Shown: one piece after another, positions 24,286 through 31,779 of the stretch | Position numbering within the stretch: position 1 is the first letter of the stretch | Layout of the letters: the number at the start of each line of letters is the position of its first letter | Assembly: GCA_002311345.1 (NCBI GenBank) | Contig: DCAA01000033.1 | Span: 50,296-82,074 of the forward strand | Origin: Planctomycetes bacterium UBA1146 | GTDB lineage: Bacteria; Planctomycetota; UBA8108; UBA1146 | DNA: 31,779 nucleotides | Direction: 5' to 3' | Position numbers and translations under genes: made by a program | Notes under the pieces: generated by a model | What the model was told of the DNA's origin: nothing | Database searches by the model: none | What the model saw: the letters and a program-made list of their open reading frames with translations, nothing else

Positions 24286-25647
24286 TCAACTCCCCCCGCG
24301 CATCCGGCCGAGGATTTCGTCGTGGACCTCAGAGGCCAATACAGCAGTCTCCTGGGCTCCCCAGGATCGTAGCAACACCGGACCATGATCCTCGCTAGCG
24401 GGGAGACGCCCGTGACTTCCCCGAACCATCGAGGGATCGGTCGAGATCACGTCCAGCAGGCTTCTCATGCCAAGTTTCCTCTGTATCAACCTCCTGGCAA
24501 CCCTCCATCGCGGCCACCTCAGTTCAGGATCGAGAAACAACTCCGCGGGGTCGTACCCGGGCTTGCGATGGATATCGACGGTGCGGGCAAAATCGGGAGC
24601 CCGCGACTCGTCGAGCCACCACGGATACGCAAACCAGCAGCCAGGTTCCGCCAGCAGTACAACATCCCCCGAGCGACGATGAGCTAGACCGATCGAGCCA
24701 AGTTGATCCCCCTCCAACAGCCGCTCGACCCCGTCGAGATCAGCGAGAACATTGCAGATGGTTGTCCGATCTGCATCAGCGGATAGATGCACGTGAGCAA
24801 GTTGATGATCGCAAACGGCAAACGCCTTGCTCCGATGGACATCGAGTAGATCTCCGTGGGAGGTGACCTGAACGCCGAGTTCTCCGCGTCGTGCCAGTTC
24901 CCGGTTGACGAATACTGGACGATCCACTTCTTCGATGCCGTATTCAGAAAGCACCATCAAATCGGCACCTTGTCTGCGCGATGCATCCAGCAATCGCCCC
25001 AGTTCCGGGTCCAGTTCTCGCATGGCTCGATCGGCCTGTGGCGAGTCGGGGCCGTGACGTTGGTGGTCATAATCAAGATGCGGCAAGTAGACCATCAGAA
25101 GGTCGGGATCTTGTTGCTCTATCACCTCGAGAGATGCATCGACAATCCAGCGCGTCGAGCCGATCCCTGCAAGGGGTCCCCAGAATTCGAACAGTGGAAA
25201 GCGGCCAAGACGTTTTTGCATATCGACCGGAAGATCTGCCGGTTCGCCGTAAACGGATGGGATCTTGCGTCCATCGGCAGGATATTCGGGACGGGGGGTG
25301 AGGCTCCATCGGGCACCGCTTCCGATGTTGAACCACCAGAAAAGGTTGGCGACCGTGAAACCCTCTTTTTGCAGACAGTCGATGAATGTCGGTGCCTCGA
25401 TCAGATCTCGAGGCTGGAGCCAGAAACGAATCTCCCGGGTATCACGGTGATACCAGCCATTGCCGACGATGCCGTGTACCGATGGAGACTGCCCGGTCAA
25501 AAAAGTAGCCTGAGAAGTACAGGTCACAGCGGGAGTGGGAGGAACGATGGCTGCCACCGATCCTTGCGTCGCGATGTCCGCCAGCGAAGCCAGGGAACCG
25601 ACATCCTTCTTTCGAAGGCCCGCCACGATGATGACGACCTGTTTCAA
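24286..25647 (-). CDS. Alkaline phosphatase-superfamily phosphodiesterase/nucleotide pyrophosphatase
   Basis: This 453-residue protein matches the type I phosphodiesterase/nucleotide pyrophosphatase fold. The nucleophile region PAVTCTSQATFLTG has Thr42 where the NPP nucleophile lies, followed by HGIVGNGWY (58-66) with the usual asparagine. The first metal site is PHLDYDHQRHG (Asp192, His195, His198). The second metal site, normally SDHG, reads SEYG at 234-237, replacing two ligands; a C-terminal GSHGR may supply the last histidine. There is no signal peptide, so it is likely cytoplasmic. The start is TTG at 25647 after GAGGGGGG. Relatives occur in the eboA-F type clusters of other bacteria, from memory and not tested. 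The substrate is unknown. It lies between dus and terC. Confidence 0.8.
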   Translation of the reverse strand: MKQVVIIVAGLRKKDVGSLASLADIATQGSVAAIVPPTPAVTCTSQATFLTGQSPSVHGIVGNGWYHRDTREIRFWLQPRDLIEAPTFIDCLQKEGFTVANLFWWFNIGSGARWSLTPRPEYPADGRKIPSVYGEPADLPVDMQKRLGRFPLFEFWGPLAGIGSTRWIVDASLEVIEQQDPDLLMVYLPHLDYDHQRHGPDSPQADRAMRELDPELGRLLDASRRQGADLMVLSEYGIEEVDRPVFVNRELARRGELGVQVTSHGDLLDVHRSKAFAVCDHQLAHVHLSADADRTTICNVLADLDGVERLLEGDQLGSIGLAHRRSGDVVLLAEPGCWFAYPWWLDESRAPDFARTVDIHRKPGYDPAELFLDPELRWPRWRVARRLIQRKLGMRSLLDVISTDPSMVRGSHGRLPASEDHGPVLLRSWGAQETAVLASEVHDEILGRMRGGS

Positions 25648-25662
25648 GGTTTCATTCCCCCC

Positions 25663-26787
25663 TCACTCGCAACTCTCCTCGACCAGAGATTGTCCCGCCA
25701 CGTCAGGTTCGATTTCATCTCCAGTAGGAAACAGAGCATCGACGATCCGACGGAAGTCCGCAGCATCCCGGGCGCCGGTCACCTGTGCGCGAAATGCTTT
25801 GGCTCCCTTGACGCCCGCGAGGTATCGGGCTGCAAACTTCCGAATCAAAACGGTACCGAGAGGATCACCGTGAACCTCGACCAGTTGTTGATGATGCCTC
25901 AGTAGTTGCTCACGCTGCTGTTCGAGAGCAGGAGGCGGAGGTATCGGTTCACCTGCGAAAGCCGCAGCGATCTCTCGAAAAACCCACGGAGCACTGAGAC
26001 AACGACGTGCCACCATGACTCCTGCAGCCCCGGTATATTCGAGGATTTCCAGGGCACTGGCGGCATCGACGATATCGCCATTTGCGATCACCGGAATCGC
26101 AACTGCCTCGACCACCTCAGCGATTCTGTCGCGAGCAACGGGAATGCCGTATCCATCTCGGGCAGTTCTGCCATGAACGGTGATGGCGGCAGCTCCGGCC
26201 TGCTCGGAAACCCTGGCCACCTCGACAGCAGTGATCAGATCCGAGGTTGGCCCCAGACGGATCTTTGCGGTCACCGGAATATCACCAGCACCGCGCTTGG
26301 TCGCCTCTACCATTCGCCCCACCGTCGCGGGATCACGCAGCAACTGGGCACCGGAGCCCTGCTTGCCCATGATTCTCTTCTTTGGACAGCCGAAGTTGAG
26401 ATCGATGACGGAGACGTCGAGATCGGCGAGACGGCCGGCTGCCTCCTCCACCATCTCGGGCTCCCGATCCCACAGTTGAACCCCGAGCGGTCGAGGCTCG
26501 TCTTTGACACCGATCAACCTGTCAGGGGGAATGTTTCCCTTCACCCAGCCGCCGGCGGAGATCATCTCCGTGTAGATCAGACCACAACCGCCCAGCTCCC
26601 TTACGATGCGCCGAAACACCAGATCGGTGAAGCCGGCTATCGGCGCCTGAAGAATCGGTGTCTCCAGTTCGAGGGACCCGATGCGCAGTGGGGCAACAAC
26701 CGGGACCGTGGTCCTGGTGGCGTCCTGTGGCTGCTCGTGGCGATCACTGGCTGATTCGATGTCGTTCCTTCTTCCCGCTGATTCCAA
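25663..26787 (-). CDS. dus: tRNA-dihydrouridine synthase (Dus family)
   Basis: Dus enzymes use FMN and NADPH to reduce uridines in tRNA loops. The protein shows the FMN-barrel start PILQAPIAGFTDLVFR, the catalytic cysteine in DLNFGCPKKRIMGKQGSG (Cys134), TAKIRLG, ITVHGRTARDGYG, PVIANGDI and GVMVARRCLSAPWVF. The last recalls the DusB-type GRGALGRPW block, but with Arg-Cys in place of the usual glycines. The start is uncertain: TTG at 26787 gives 374 residues with about 33 residues before the barrel and only a poor binding site. A rare ATC start downstream after AAGGA is possible. The frame before the barrel is open, so an extension may be real. Confidence 0.93.
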   Translation of the reverse strand: MESAGRRNDIESASDRHEQPQDATRTTVPVVAPLRIGSLELETPILQAPIAGFTDLVFRRIVRELGGCGLIYTEMISAGGWVKGNIPPDRLIGVKDEPRPLGVQLWDREPEMVEEAAGRLADLDVSVIDLNFGCPKKRIMGKQGSGAQLLRDPATVGRMVEATKRGAGDIPVTAKIRLGPTSDLITAVEVARVSEQAGAAAITVHGRTARDGYGIPVARDRIAEVVEAVAIPVIANGDIVDAASALEILEYTGAAGVMVARRCLSAPWVFREIAAAFAGEPIPPPPALEQQREQLLRHHQQLVEVHGDPLGTVLIRKFAARYLAGVKGAKAFRAQVTGARDAADFRRIVDALFPTGDEIEPDVAGQSLVEESCE

Positions 26788-26865
26788 CCCTGCCGGGATT
26801 CTGTCGCTGTGACTCTGCTACCGATAGGGTATCTATTTCGGCGACCAGGTGCCAACTTGTCCGTT

Positions 26866-28407
26866 TCATACTGCTGACCAGCTCGCGCCTCTCAAGGAGA
26901 GGGCTTCGATCAAATCGACCTGCTCGATTCGATCCTCCGCACGCAAATCAGCGATGGTACGGCCCAGACGCAACAGACGGGTCAACCCCCGGGTCGAGAG
27001 GTCCCCCTGTGCATCGCAATCGAGCAGGAATTTCTTCGCCTCCCGGGTGAGGGGAGCCCAGCGGTGTCGATCTCTCCATTCCAGATCCCGGTTACTGCCG
27101 CGCTGCCCTCTGAGAATCGCTCTCCTACGAGCTCCTACGACACGAGCAGCAACTTCGCCACTCGTTTCCAGACGGGTGGGATTGTCATCGAAGAGGCTCG
27201 CCCCGGAAATCGCCTCGATCCGGATCCGGATGTCGAATCGATCGAGCAGGGGTCCTGAAACCCGGGCCGAATAGGCTGCCAGAGCCGAGCAGGAACATCG
27301 GCAGCGCCGAACTCCAGCGGATGCGCCCACGACAGATCGTGGCCCACCACAAGGGCACGGATTCATGGCAGCAATCAGCAGGAAATGTGCCGGAAAGGTA
27401 CGTGCAGATCGAGAACGGGAGATGGTCACCTTTCCCACTTCAAGTGGCTCCCGCAGCGCCTCCAGGGATCTTCGAGAAATCTCAGGAAATTCATCGAGAA
27501 ACAAGACGCCCCGATGGGCCAGGGTTACCTCGCCTGGAGCAGGCGGGGATCCTCCACCGATCAATCCAGCCCAACTAACACTGTGATGAGGGCATCGAAA
27601 AGGACGCTCGCATATCGCCATTGCTTCCTGTTGGAGTCCGCAAACATCCTGAATCTGCGTCACTTCAAGTTGTTCCTCTCGATCGAGCGGAGGTAATAGC
27701 GATGGCAACCGACAGGCGAGGAAACTCTTCCCAGAACCAGGAGGTCCAATCATCAACATCGGATGTTCTCCAGCAGCCGAGATCTCGAGTGCCCTTTTTG
27801 CCGCTGCATGACCGCGAACATCGGACAGGTCTGGAGAGATTTGTTCTGCACAATTTTTGATCAGACCGGAAGATTCGATGCCCGTACCGGCAGCACCCTC
27901 GACGATCACCGCGATGGTCTCGCGAAGATTTCGTGCTCCCTCCGTTCGGATCCCCTCCACCTGTCGAGCAACAGCGCGGTTTTCTGCCGGAACGATGACG
28001 GATGGAAGGCTGACGTTTCGCAATGCGGTGACGACTCCGAGACTTCCTGGCACCTTCCGCAAGCGACCATCTAGAGCCAGTTCTCCCAGAGCTGCCCAGT
28101 TTTTCAGCGATTCGCGCGGCACCTGTCCACTTGCTGCCAGGATCGCCAGCGCGATGGGCAGATCAAATACCGTGCCCTCCTTTTCCCAGGCGGCCGGAGC
28201 CAGGTTGACAACGATTCGATGGCGATCTGGGTAACGGTAGCCCGAGTTCTCCAGGGCGGAACGAATGCGTTCTTTCGACTCTCGGATTCCCTTACCCGGG
28301 AGACCACTGATCACGAATGAAGAGAGCGCCGGGATCAGATCCACCTCGACCTCGACAATTCGTCCATGGATGCCGTCGAGATTTCCAGAAAGTATGCGGA
28401 ACGACAA
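26866..28407 (-). CDS. comM: ComM/YifB-type AAA+ magnesium chelatase-like ATPase
   Basis: ComM is a hexameric helicase that promotes branch migration when incoming DNA integrates during natural transformation; it is found in many bacteria. The 513 residues match the family. An N-terminal Lon-like domain (about 1-170, VVNLAPAAWEKEGTVFDLPI) is followed by Walker A GPPGSGKSFL (221-230), Walker B VLFLDEFPE (301-309), the cysteine-containing NPCPCGG and CRCSCS pair, and the sensor LLDRFDIRI. The start is TTG at 28407, with AAGGGG 5 bases upstream. It is divergent from the S41 peptidase gene. Together with the pil genes it supports DNA uptake. Confidence 0.94.
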   Translation of the reverse strand: MSFRILSGNLDGIHGRIVEVEVDLIPALSSFVISGLPGKGIRESKERIRSALENSGYRYPDRHRIVVNLAPAAWEKEGTVFDLPIALAILAASGQVPRESLKNWAALGELALDGRLRKVPGSLGVVTALRNVSLPSVIVPAENRAVARQVEGIRTEGARNLRETIAVIVEGAAGTGIESSGLIKNCAEQISPDLSDVRGHAAAKRALEISAAGEHPMLMIGPPGSGKSFLACRLPSLLPPLDREEQLEVTQIQDVCGLQQEAMAICERPFRCPHHSVSWAGLIGGGSPPAPGEVTLAHRGVLFLDEFPEISRRSLEALREPLEVGKVTISRSRSARTFPAHFLLIAAMNPCPCGGPRSVVGASAGVRRCRCSCSALAAYSARVSGPLLDRFDIRIRIEAISGASLFDDNPTRLETSGEVAARVVGARRRAILRGQRGSNRDLEWRDRHRWAPLTREAKKFLLDCDAQGDLSTRGLTRLLRLGRTIADLRAEDRIEQVDLIEALSLRGASWSAV

Positions 28408-28486
28408 CTCGACCCCTTGCGTTGAAAGAATGCCCGCCAGACTCCACGCACCATATCGTGCCCCAATGGCTCATTCAGCGTCGCTC

Positions 28487-28515
28487 TGGTCCTGATTCGG
28501 ACGGACAGTTATACT
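28487..28515 (+). promoter_or_regulatory. Possible sigma-70 promoter of the S41 peptidase gene
   Basis: TATACT at 28510-28515 is a good -10 match. TGGTCC at 28487-28492 is a weak -35 at 17-base spacing. The ATG is about 85 bases downstream of the predicted start. The comM promoter must lie in the same 198-base divergent gap, but no convincing match for it was found. Confidence 0.4.
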
Positions 28516-28605
28516 CTTCACGCCAGCATCAATGGTCGAGGGCCCCTCGTGAGACCCATACTTCGCAAGGGGGGCCGGATCGAATGCGCCCTTGAAAGGG
28601 GACTC

Positions 28606-30897
28606 ATGTCGTCGCTTTCTCGAATTGCTTCTGCTTGGGCAATAGCATCGCTTCTGCTCATCACGTCAACCACCGTCGATGCGGGTTCTGCAATTGCCAA
28701 TATCGACGACCGGGTCAACAAGATCGTAGAACGTCACATCGGTTCCTCCCTCGAACAGGTGTGGCGTGGCGCCATCGAACTGGAACGCCTCGGTGATGAA
28801 TCGATCGGGGATATTCAACTGCTGCTGGGACACGAGAACATCACGGTTCGATTGATGGCCTCCAAGGCTCTACTGTCACTGGGAGAAGCCTCTGGCGTTC
28901 GCGATACTCTGATCTCCATCAGCGAAAACGGGGATGCACCTTCACCGCAACGCGCATCTGCAGTAACTCTTCTGTCCGAATTCCGGGATCCTCGTACCGA
29001 ACGGACACTGCGAACTCTCGCCGCCGAAGCCAAGGGCGACAACCTGTTGCGCGTCCAGGTCGGTAAGAGTCTCTATTCCGTCACGCGGGATCGAAAACTG
29101 GTTCGAGATCTGCTCCACCCACTATTGAGAGTCGATGATGAAATCGCCAGGACAGGCGCTGCCATCGCACTGGCGGAACTGGGGCTCTTCGATGGGGACG
29201 TGAAGAATGTACTTCGCAGCATCGAACTGGAACCAAGTCGCCAGGGCATCGTAGCGAGATTGCTGCTGGAACGAGATCGATTGATTCGGTCGCTCGAGCG
29301 TGAAGAAGATGCCAAGCCACCTCCCGCTTCGGAGAGGTTGCTCGAGGCTGAACAGGAGATCCTCGCGCTGGAGACTGCTCTCGAAGAGAAGGAGCAGGAT
29401 CTCAGGAAGTTGCAACGCAGACGTCGCCCGGGAACCACCAAGCACCCACTGCTCGATGAGATCATGCAGAGAATCCGACACTTCTATGTCGAACCGAATC
29501 TGGTCGACGAAGATCAGTTGATCATCGAAGCTGCCAAGGGAATGGTCAGCAGCCTGGATCCCTTTTCATCCTTCATGGACGTCAAGGACACCAAGGATTT
29601 CTACGAGGGGATCAGTGGGGAATACGCAGGAATTGGAGCCCAGGTTCAGAAGGACTCCGAGACAGATACGCTCAAGATCCTGCGGCCGATCTACAAGGGT
29701 CCGGCCTACCGGGCTGGAATCATCAGTGAAGATCTCGTCATCGAGGTGGAGGGGGTCCCGACCAAGGGTCGATCTCTCAATGAAATCGTCAAGGGTCTCA
29801 AGGGGAAACCCAACACTCCTGTGACCCTCAACGTTTTCCGCAGGGGATGGAGGGAGCCGAGAGAGTTCATCATTACCCGAGAAACGATTCAACTCGACTC
29901 GGTGCTCTCTCAGATGCTGCCGGGGAAACTAGGCTACATCAATCTCGCCCAGTTCGGTGATACCGCTGTGAGAGAAGTACTCTCTGCTCTCGACAAACTG
30001 GAACTGCAGGAGATGCGAGGTTTGATCCTCGACTTGCGAAACAATCCGGGTGGATACCTTCAATCGGCCGTGACACTCGTCGACGAGTTCGTCGATGAAA
30101 CTTCAATGCCGATCGTGTCACAAAAATCCGAGAGCGGCGTTTTTGATGACTCGGAAAGATTCGCCACCAAAGGTATGCGTCCCGATTATCCGGTCGTAGT
30201 GCTGGTCAATGGATCCAGTGCTAGCGCATCGGAGATCGTCGCCGGTGCTTTGCAGGATTTCGAACGAGCCAGGTTGATCGGCAAGAAGACCTTCGGCAAG
30301 GGCAGCGTCCAGCGACTGCTGCCGATGACCGAAAACATCAAAAAAGTTCTCGGTGGTGAGTCGACCTTGCGTCTCACCGTTCAGCACTACTACCTACCCA
30401 GCGGACGATCGATTCATACCCGCAGAGATCGAGACGGTAAGATCATCGCCAAGGGAGGGGTCGAACCCGATCTTGCGGTGGAACCACTCGAGTTGCCTCT
30501 GTGGAGGATCGAGGCACTAGGTCGCCTGTCCGATGGAAAAGCCTTCGAGGCCTGGATCGATGACAATTACTCCCAGAACAAGGATGAGGTCGTCAAGCTG
30601 GTCGAACATGGTGACGGGGGTGGCAATACCAGTTATCCGGGCTTTGGTGAATGGTTCGAGCAACATGCTGGACCAGGATTGACCGAGGAAGACGCCCGCT
30701 TCGGCCTTCGCCGTCGACTGCGGCGACTGGTGGAAGACGAACGAGGTGCCCAGTTCGCCTGCGACTACAGCGAGGATCTACAGTTGCAAGCAGCGATCAT
30801 CGATCTCCTGGGCAGCCTCGGAACCGAAGTCTCGACCATTCCCCAGTACATCAACATCATCAAAGACAAACCTGAAGAAAAACCAGAAAGCCTCTAG
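28606..30897 (+). CDS. S41 C-terminal processing peptidase with N-terminal HEAT-like repeats and PDZ domain
   Basis: This exported serine peptidase has 763 residues from ATG 28606 (AAAGGGG upstream; the earlier ATG at 28549 would add a non-signal leader). A signal peptide covers about 1-26 (LLLITSTTVDA). Residues 45-225 form helical HEAT-like repeats (ENITVRLMASKALLSLGEAS, then GAAIALAELGLF), followed by a charged coiled coil (225-275), a PDZ domain (about 325-420) and the S41 core. The catalytic set fits CtpB by spacing: Ser540 in GSSASASE, Lys565 in TFGKGS and Gln569. About 150 extra residues follow the core. It probably acts in the periplasm in envelope protein turnover. The HEAT-like front is not part of the usual CtpA/Prc. 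Confidence 0.93.
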   Translation: MSSLSRIASAWAIASLLLITSTTVDAGSAIANIDDRVNKIVERHIGSSLEQVWRGAIELERLGDESIGDIQLLLGHENITVRLMASKALLSLGEASGVRDTLISISENGDAPSPQRASAVTLLSEFRDPRTERTLRTLAAEAKGDNLLRVQVGKSLYSVTRDRKLVRDLLHPLLRVDDEIARTGAAIALAELGLFDGDVKNVLRSIELEPSRQGIVARLLLERDRLIRSLEREEDAKPPPASERLLEAEQEILALETALEEKEQDLRKLQRRRRPGTTKHPLLDEIMQRIRHFYVEPNLVDEDQLIIEAAKGMVSSLDPFSSFMDVKDTKDFYEGISGEYAGIGAQVQKDSETDTLKILRPIYKGPAYRAGIISEDLVIEVEGVPTKGRSLNEIVKGLKGKPNTPVTLNVFRRGWREPREFIITRETIQLDSVLSQMLPGKLGYINLAQFGDTAVREVLSALDKLELQEMRGLILDLRNNPGGYLQSAVTLVDEFVDETSMPIVSQKSESGVFDDSERFATKGMRPDYPVVVLVNGSSASASEIVAGALQDFERARLIGKKTFGKGSVQRLLPMTENIKKVLGGESTLRLTVQHYYLPSGRSIHTRRDRDGKIIAKGGVEPDLAVEPLELPLWRIEALGRLSDGKAFEAWIDDNYSQNKDEVVKLVEHGDGGGNTSYPGFGEWFEQHAGPGLTEEDARFGLRRRLRRLVEDERGAQFACDYSEDLQLQAAIIDLLGSLGTEVSTIPQYINIIKDKPEEKPESL

Positions 30898-30921
30898 TTC
30901 GAGACGAGACATTTGCGAGAC

Positions 30922-30959
30922 AACAGGGGGAGTGACGCCATGGCGTCACTCCCCCTGTT
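30922..30959. terminator. 38-bp perfect palindrome between convergent genes, probable bidirectional terminator
   Basis: The arm AACAGGGGGAGTGACGCCA (30922-30940) is followed at once by its exact reverse complement (30941-30959), centred on CCATGG. It lies 25 bases after the S41 stop and 29 bases after the stop of the convergent gene. Flanking U-tracts are short on either strand (TTCTTCCCTT on the plus side), so termination may rest on the very strong stem. Confidence 0.75.
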
Positions 30960-30987
30960 CTTCCCTTGACCAGAGATTGTCTCGGAC

Positions 30988-31482
30988 TCACTCCTCGACG
31001 TCGTATTCCTCGTGAGCGCTCCCCTTCAACTCGGCGATGGTCTTCATGAACTTGGCCGCTTCCTCCGTCTTGCCTTGCAACAGCGCCTTCTCGATGAACA
31101 GCCACTGCTCCAACACACCGATGAGACGCTGACGGAAATCTCTCTCGATGACGCTGCGAGCCTCTCCCTCCAGCTTCGTGGCGGCTTCGGGAACCAGTTT
31201 CTTTACCTCGATCACACCGATCTGGACGAGGTTGACCGCCACCAGTGCCGCGGCGATATCCTTCTTGCGCAGAGCACGACGTACCCTGCGTCCTGCCGAT
31301 TTCACCGCCTCCATCGCCTTACGGATGTCCTCATCGGAGTCACCCTTTTCATCCTGTGTGCTATCTGACGGCACCACCGTGGCGCTAGCCGGGCTATCGG
31401 CCGTTGGAGCACCCGAGGCAGAGAGAACGATCACTGGCAGGATCAACAGAAGGGGGCATAAGATCGACAGGGGTTTCGTCAT
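30988..31482 (-). CDS. Small exported helical protein, cytochrome b562-like fold suspected
   Basis: This 164-residue protein has a clear signal peptide (about 1-24, LSILCPLLLILPVIVL), then a low-complexity Ser/Thr/Asp linker (25-52), then an all-helical domain. The domain pattern (AMEAVKSAGRRVRRALRKKD, then VIEVKKLVPEA, LFIEKALLQGKTEEAAKFM and a final LKGSAHEEYD) resembles a four-helix family related to cytochrome b562, in which a C-terminal histidine is a haem ligand. The likeness is from pattern memory and haem binding is unproven; an axial methionine is not obvious. It lies 30 bases after carB, probably in the same transcript, and ends at the palindrome. Confidence 0.7.
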   Translation of the reverse strand: MTKPLSILCPLLLILPVIVLSASGAPTADSPASATVVPSDSTQDEKGDSDEDIRKAMEAVKSAGRRVRRALRKKDIAAALVAVNLVQIGVIEVKKLVPEAATKLEGEARSVIERDFRQRLIGVLEQWLFIEKALLQGKTEEAAKFMKTIAELKGSAHEEYDVEE

Positions 31483-31512
31483 GACGATTCCATTTCAAAC
31501 GGGGTTCAGGCA

Positions 31513-31779
31513 CTAACTGTATTCGCTCCATGGCTTCACCTGGAGATCCTTGATATCTCGAATCTTCCACAACGCATCACTGAATAGATTCGCAGCCTGG
31601 ATATTGGTCAGAAGGCTGATCCCGTAATCGACAGCTTTCCTTCGAATCAGATAGCCACTGGTGAGATCCTTACGCTCGAGACTTCGAGGAACATTGATCA
31701 CCAGATCGATTTTCCCTTGCTCGATCGCTTCGATCACGTTGGGAGATTCGCCACTGAGCGGCTGGTGTAAGAGAGTCGC
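31513..31779 (-). CDS. carB: Carbamoyl phosphate synthase large subunit, C-terminal part (cut by the right edge)
   Basis: The minus-strand frame is open from the right edge to the stop at 31513, giving 88 residues. It reads HQPLSGESPNVIEAIEQGK, then IDLVINVPRS, SGYLIRRKAVDYGISLLTN and IQAANLFSDAL. This is the C-terminal MGS-like allosteric domain of CarB, which binds UMP, IMP or ornithine in characterised enzymes. CarB makes carbamoyl phosphate for arginine and pyrimidines. The short ending KDLQVKPWSEYS is a normal-looking CarB end. The rest, including the ATP-grasp domains, lies outside the window. The product feeds PyrB, encoded near the left end. Confidence 0.93.
   Translation of the reverse strand, partial: ATLLHQPLSGESPNVIEAIEQGKIDLVINVPRSLERKDLTSGYLIRRKAVDYGISLLTNIQAANLFSDALWKIRDIKDLQVKPWSEYS

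Noticed and set aside
24856..25905. 349-codon plus-strand open frame opposite the phosphodiesterase and dus genes
   Set aside because: It is the complement of two well-supported genes, a by-product of GC-rich codon use.
1..31779. CRISPR arrays, insertion sequences, tRNA genes, attachment sites
   Set aside because: No regularly spaced repeats, transposase motifs, cloverleaf-like stretches or flanking direct repeats were seen on either strand by reading; a tRNA search program could not be run.

Overview
The window is ordinary-looking, gene-dense bacterial chromosome with GC in the mid-50s by eye. It holds 29 protein-coding genes, 27 complete and two cut by the window edges. No tRNA, rRNA, CRISPR, insertion sequence, integrase or other sign of recent transfer was found. 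26 of the genes lie on the minus strand; only the Y-family polymerase and the S41 peptidase lie on the plus strand, plus no others. The gene mix (type III pantothenate kinase, RNase G/E with bL21-bL27-Obg, a short MnmE-like GTPase, HPr/EI with YvcK, a bL27 starting MAHKKGQG, a cytochrome-b562-like exported helical protein) suggests a Gram-negative bacterium, perhaps Planctomycetota or a relative. That placement is inference from a few family features and was not tested by phylogeny.

Layout, left to right. 1-149 is the N-terminus of an exported protein cut by the edge. 382-7983 (minus) reads from right to left as RNase G/E, bL21, bL27, Obg, a PilT-type ATPase, CoaX, an MnmE-like GTPase, PyrB and a VanZ-like membrane protein, mostly overlapping or closely spaced. 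8161-14788 (minus) is a type IV pilus alignment and secretin cluster, pilM-pilN-pilO-(pilP position)-pilQ, closed by a clear hairpin terminator at 8161-8200. The protein in the pilP position is an unusual 708-residue acidic protein. 14978-18023 (minus) is yvcK-ptsH-ptsI. 18221-22171 (minus) is thrS, a previously unlisted 38-codon membrane peptide gene, asd and truA, linked by overlapping stop and start codons. thrS is divergent from a DinB-like polymerase gene (plus, 22306-23547). 23550-28407 (minus) holds comM, dus, a phosphodiesterase/phosphatase-superfamily gene and terC. A HEAT-like/PDZ/S41 peptidase follows on the plus strand (28606-30897), then a 38-bp perfect palindrome, a small exported helical protein, and the 3' end of carB at the right edge.

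Themes. The pilM-Q block, the PilT ATPase and ComM together point to type IV pilus retraction and natural DNA uptake, though no pilin, PilB, PilC, ComEA or ComEC is visible. carB and pyrB carry the first two steps of pyrimidine synthesis but sit at opposite ends. HPr and EI without any sugar-specific EII, next to YvcK, suggest a regulatory rather than transport phosphorelay. TTG is the best-supported start codon for about eight genes, which matters for anyone re-annotating the window.

The strongest candidates for something undescribed are the acidic TPR-plus-PilP/GspB-like protein at 10265-12391, the 38-residue coupled membrane peptide at 19992-20108, and the divergent MnmE-like GTPase at 1684-2805 that lacks both the usual G4 motif and the C-terminal catalytic cysteine motif.
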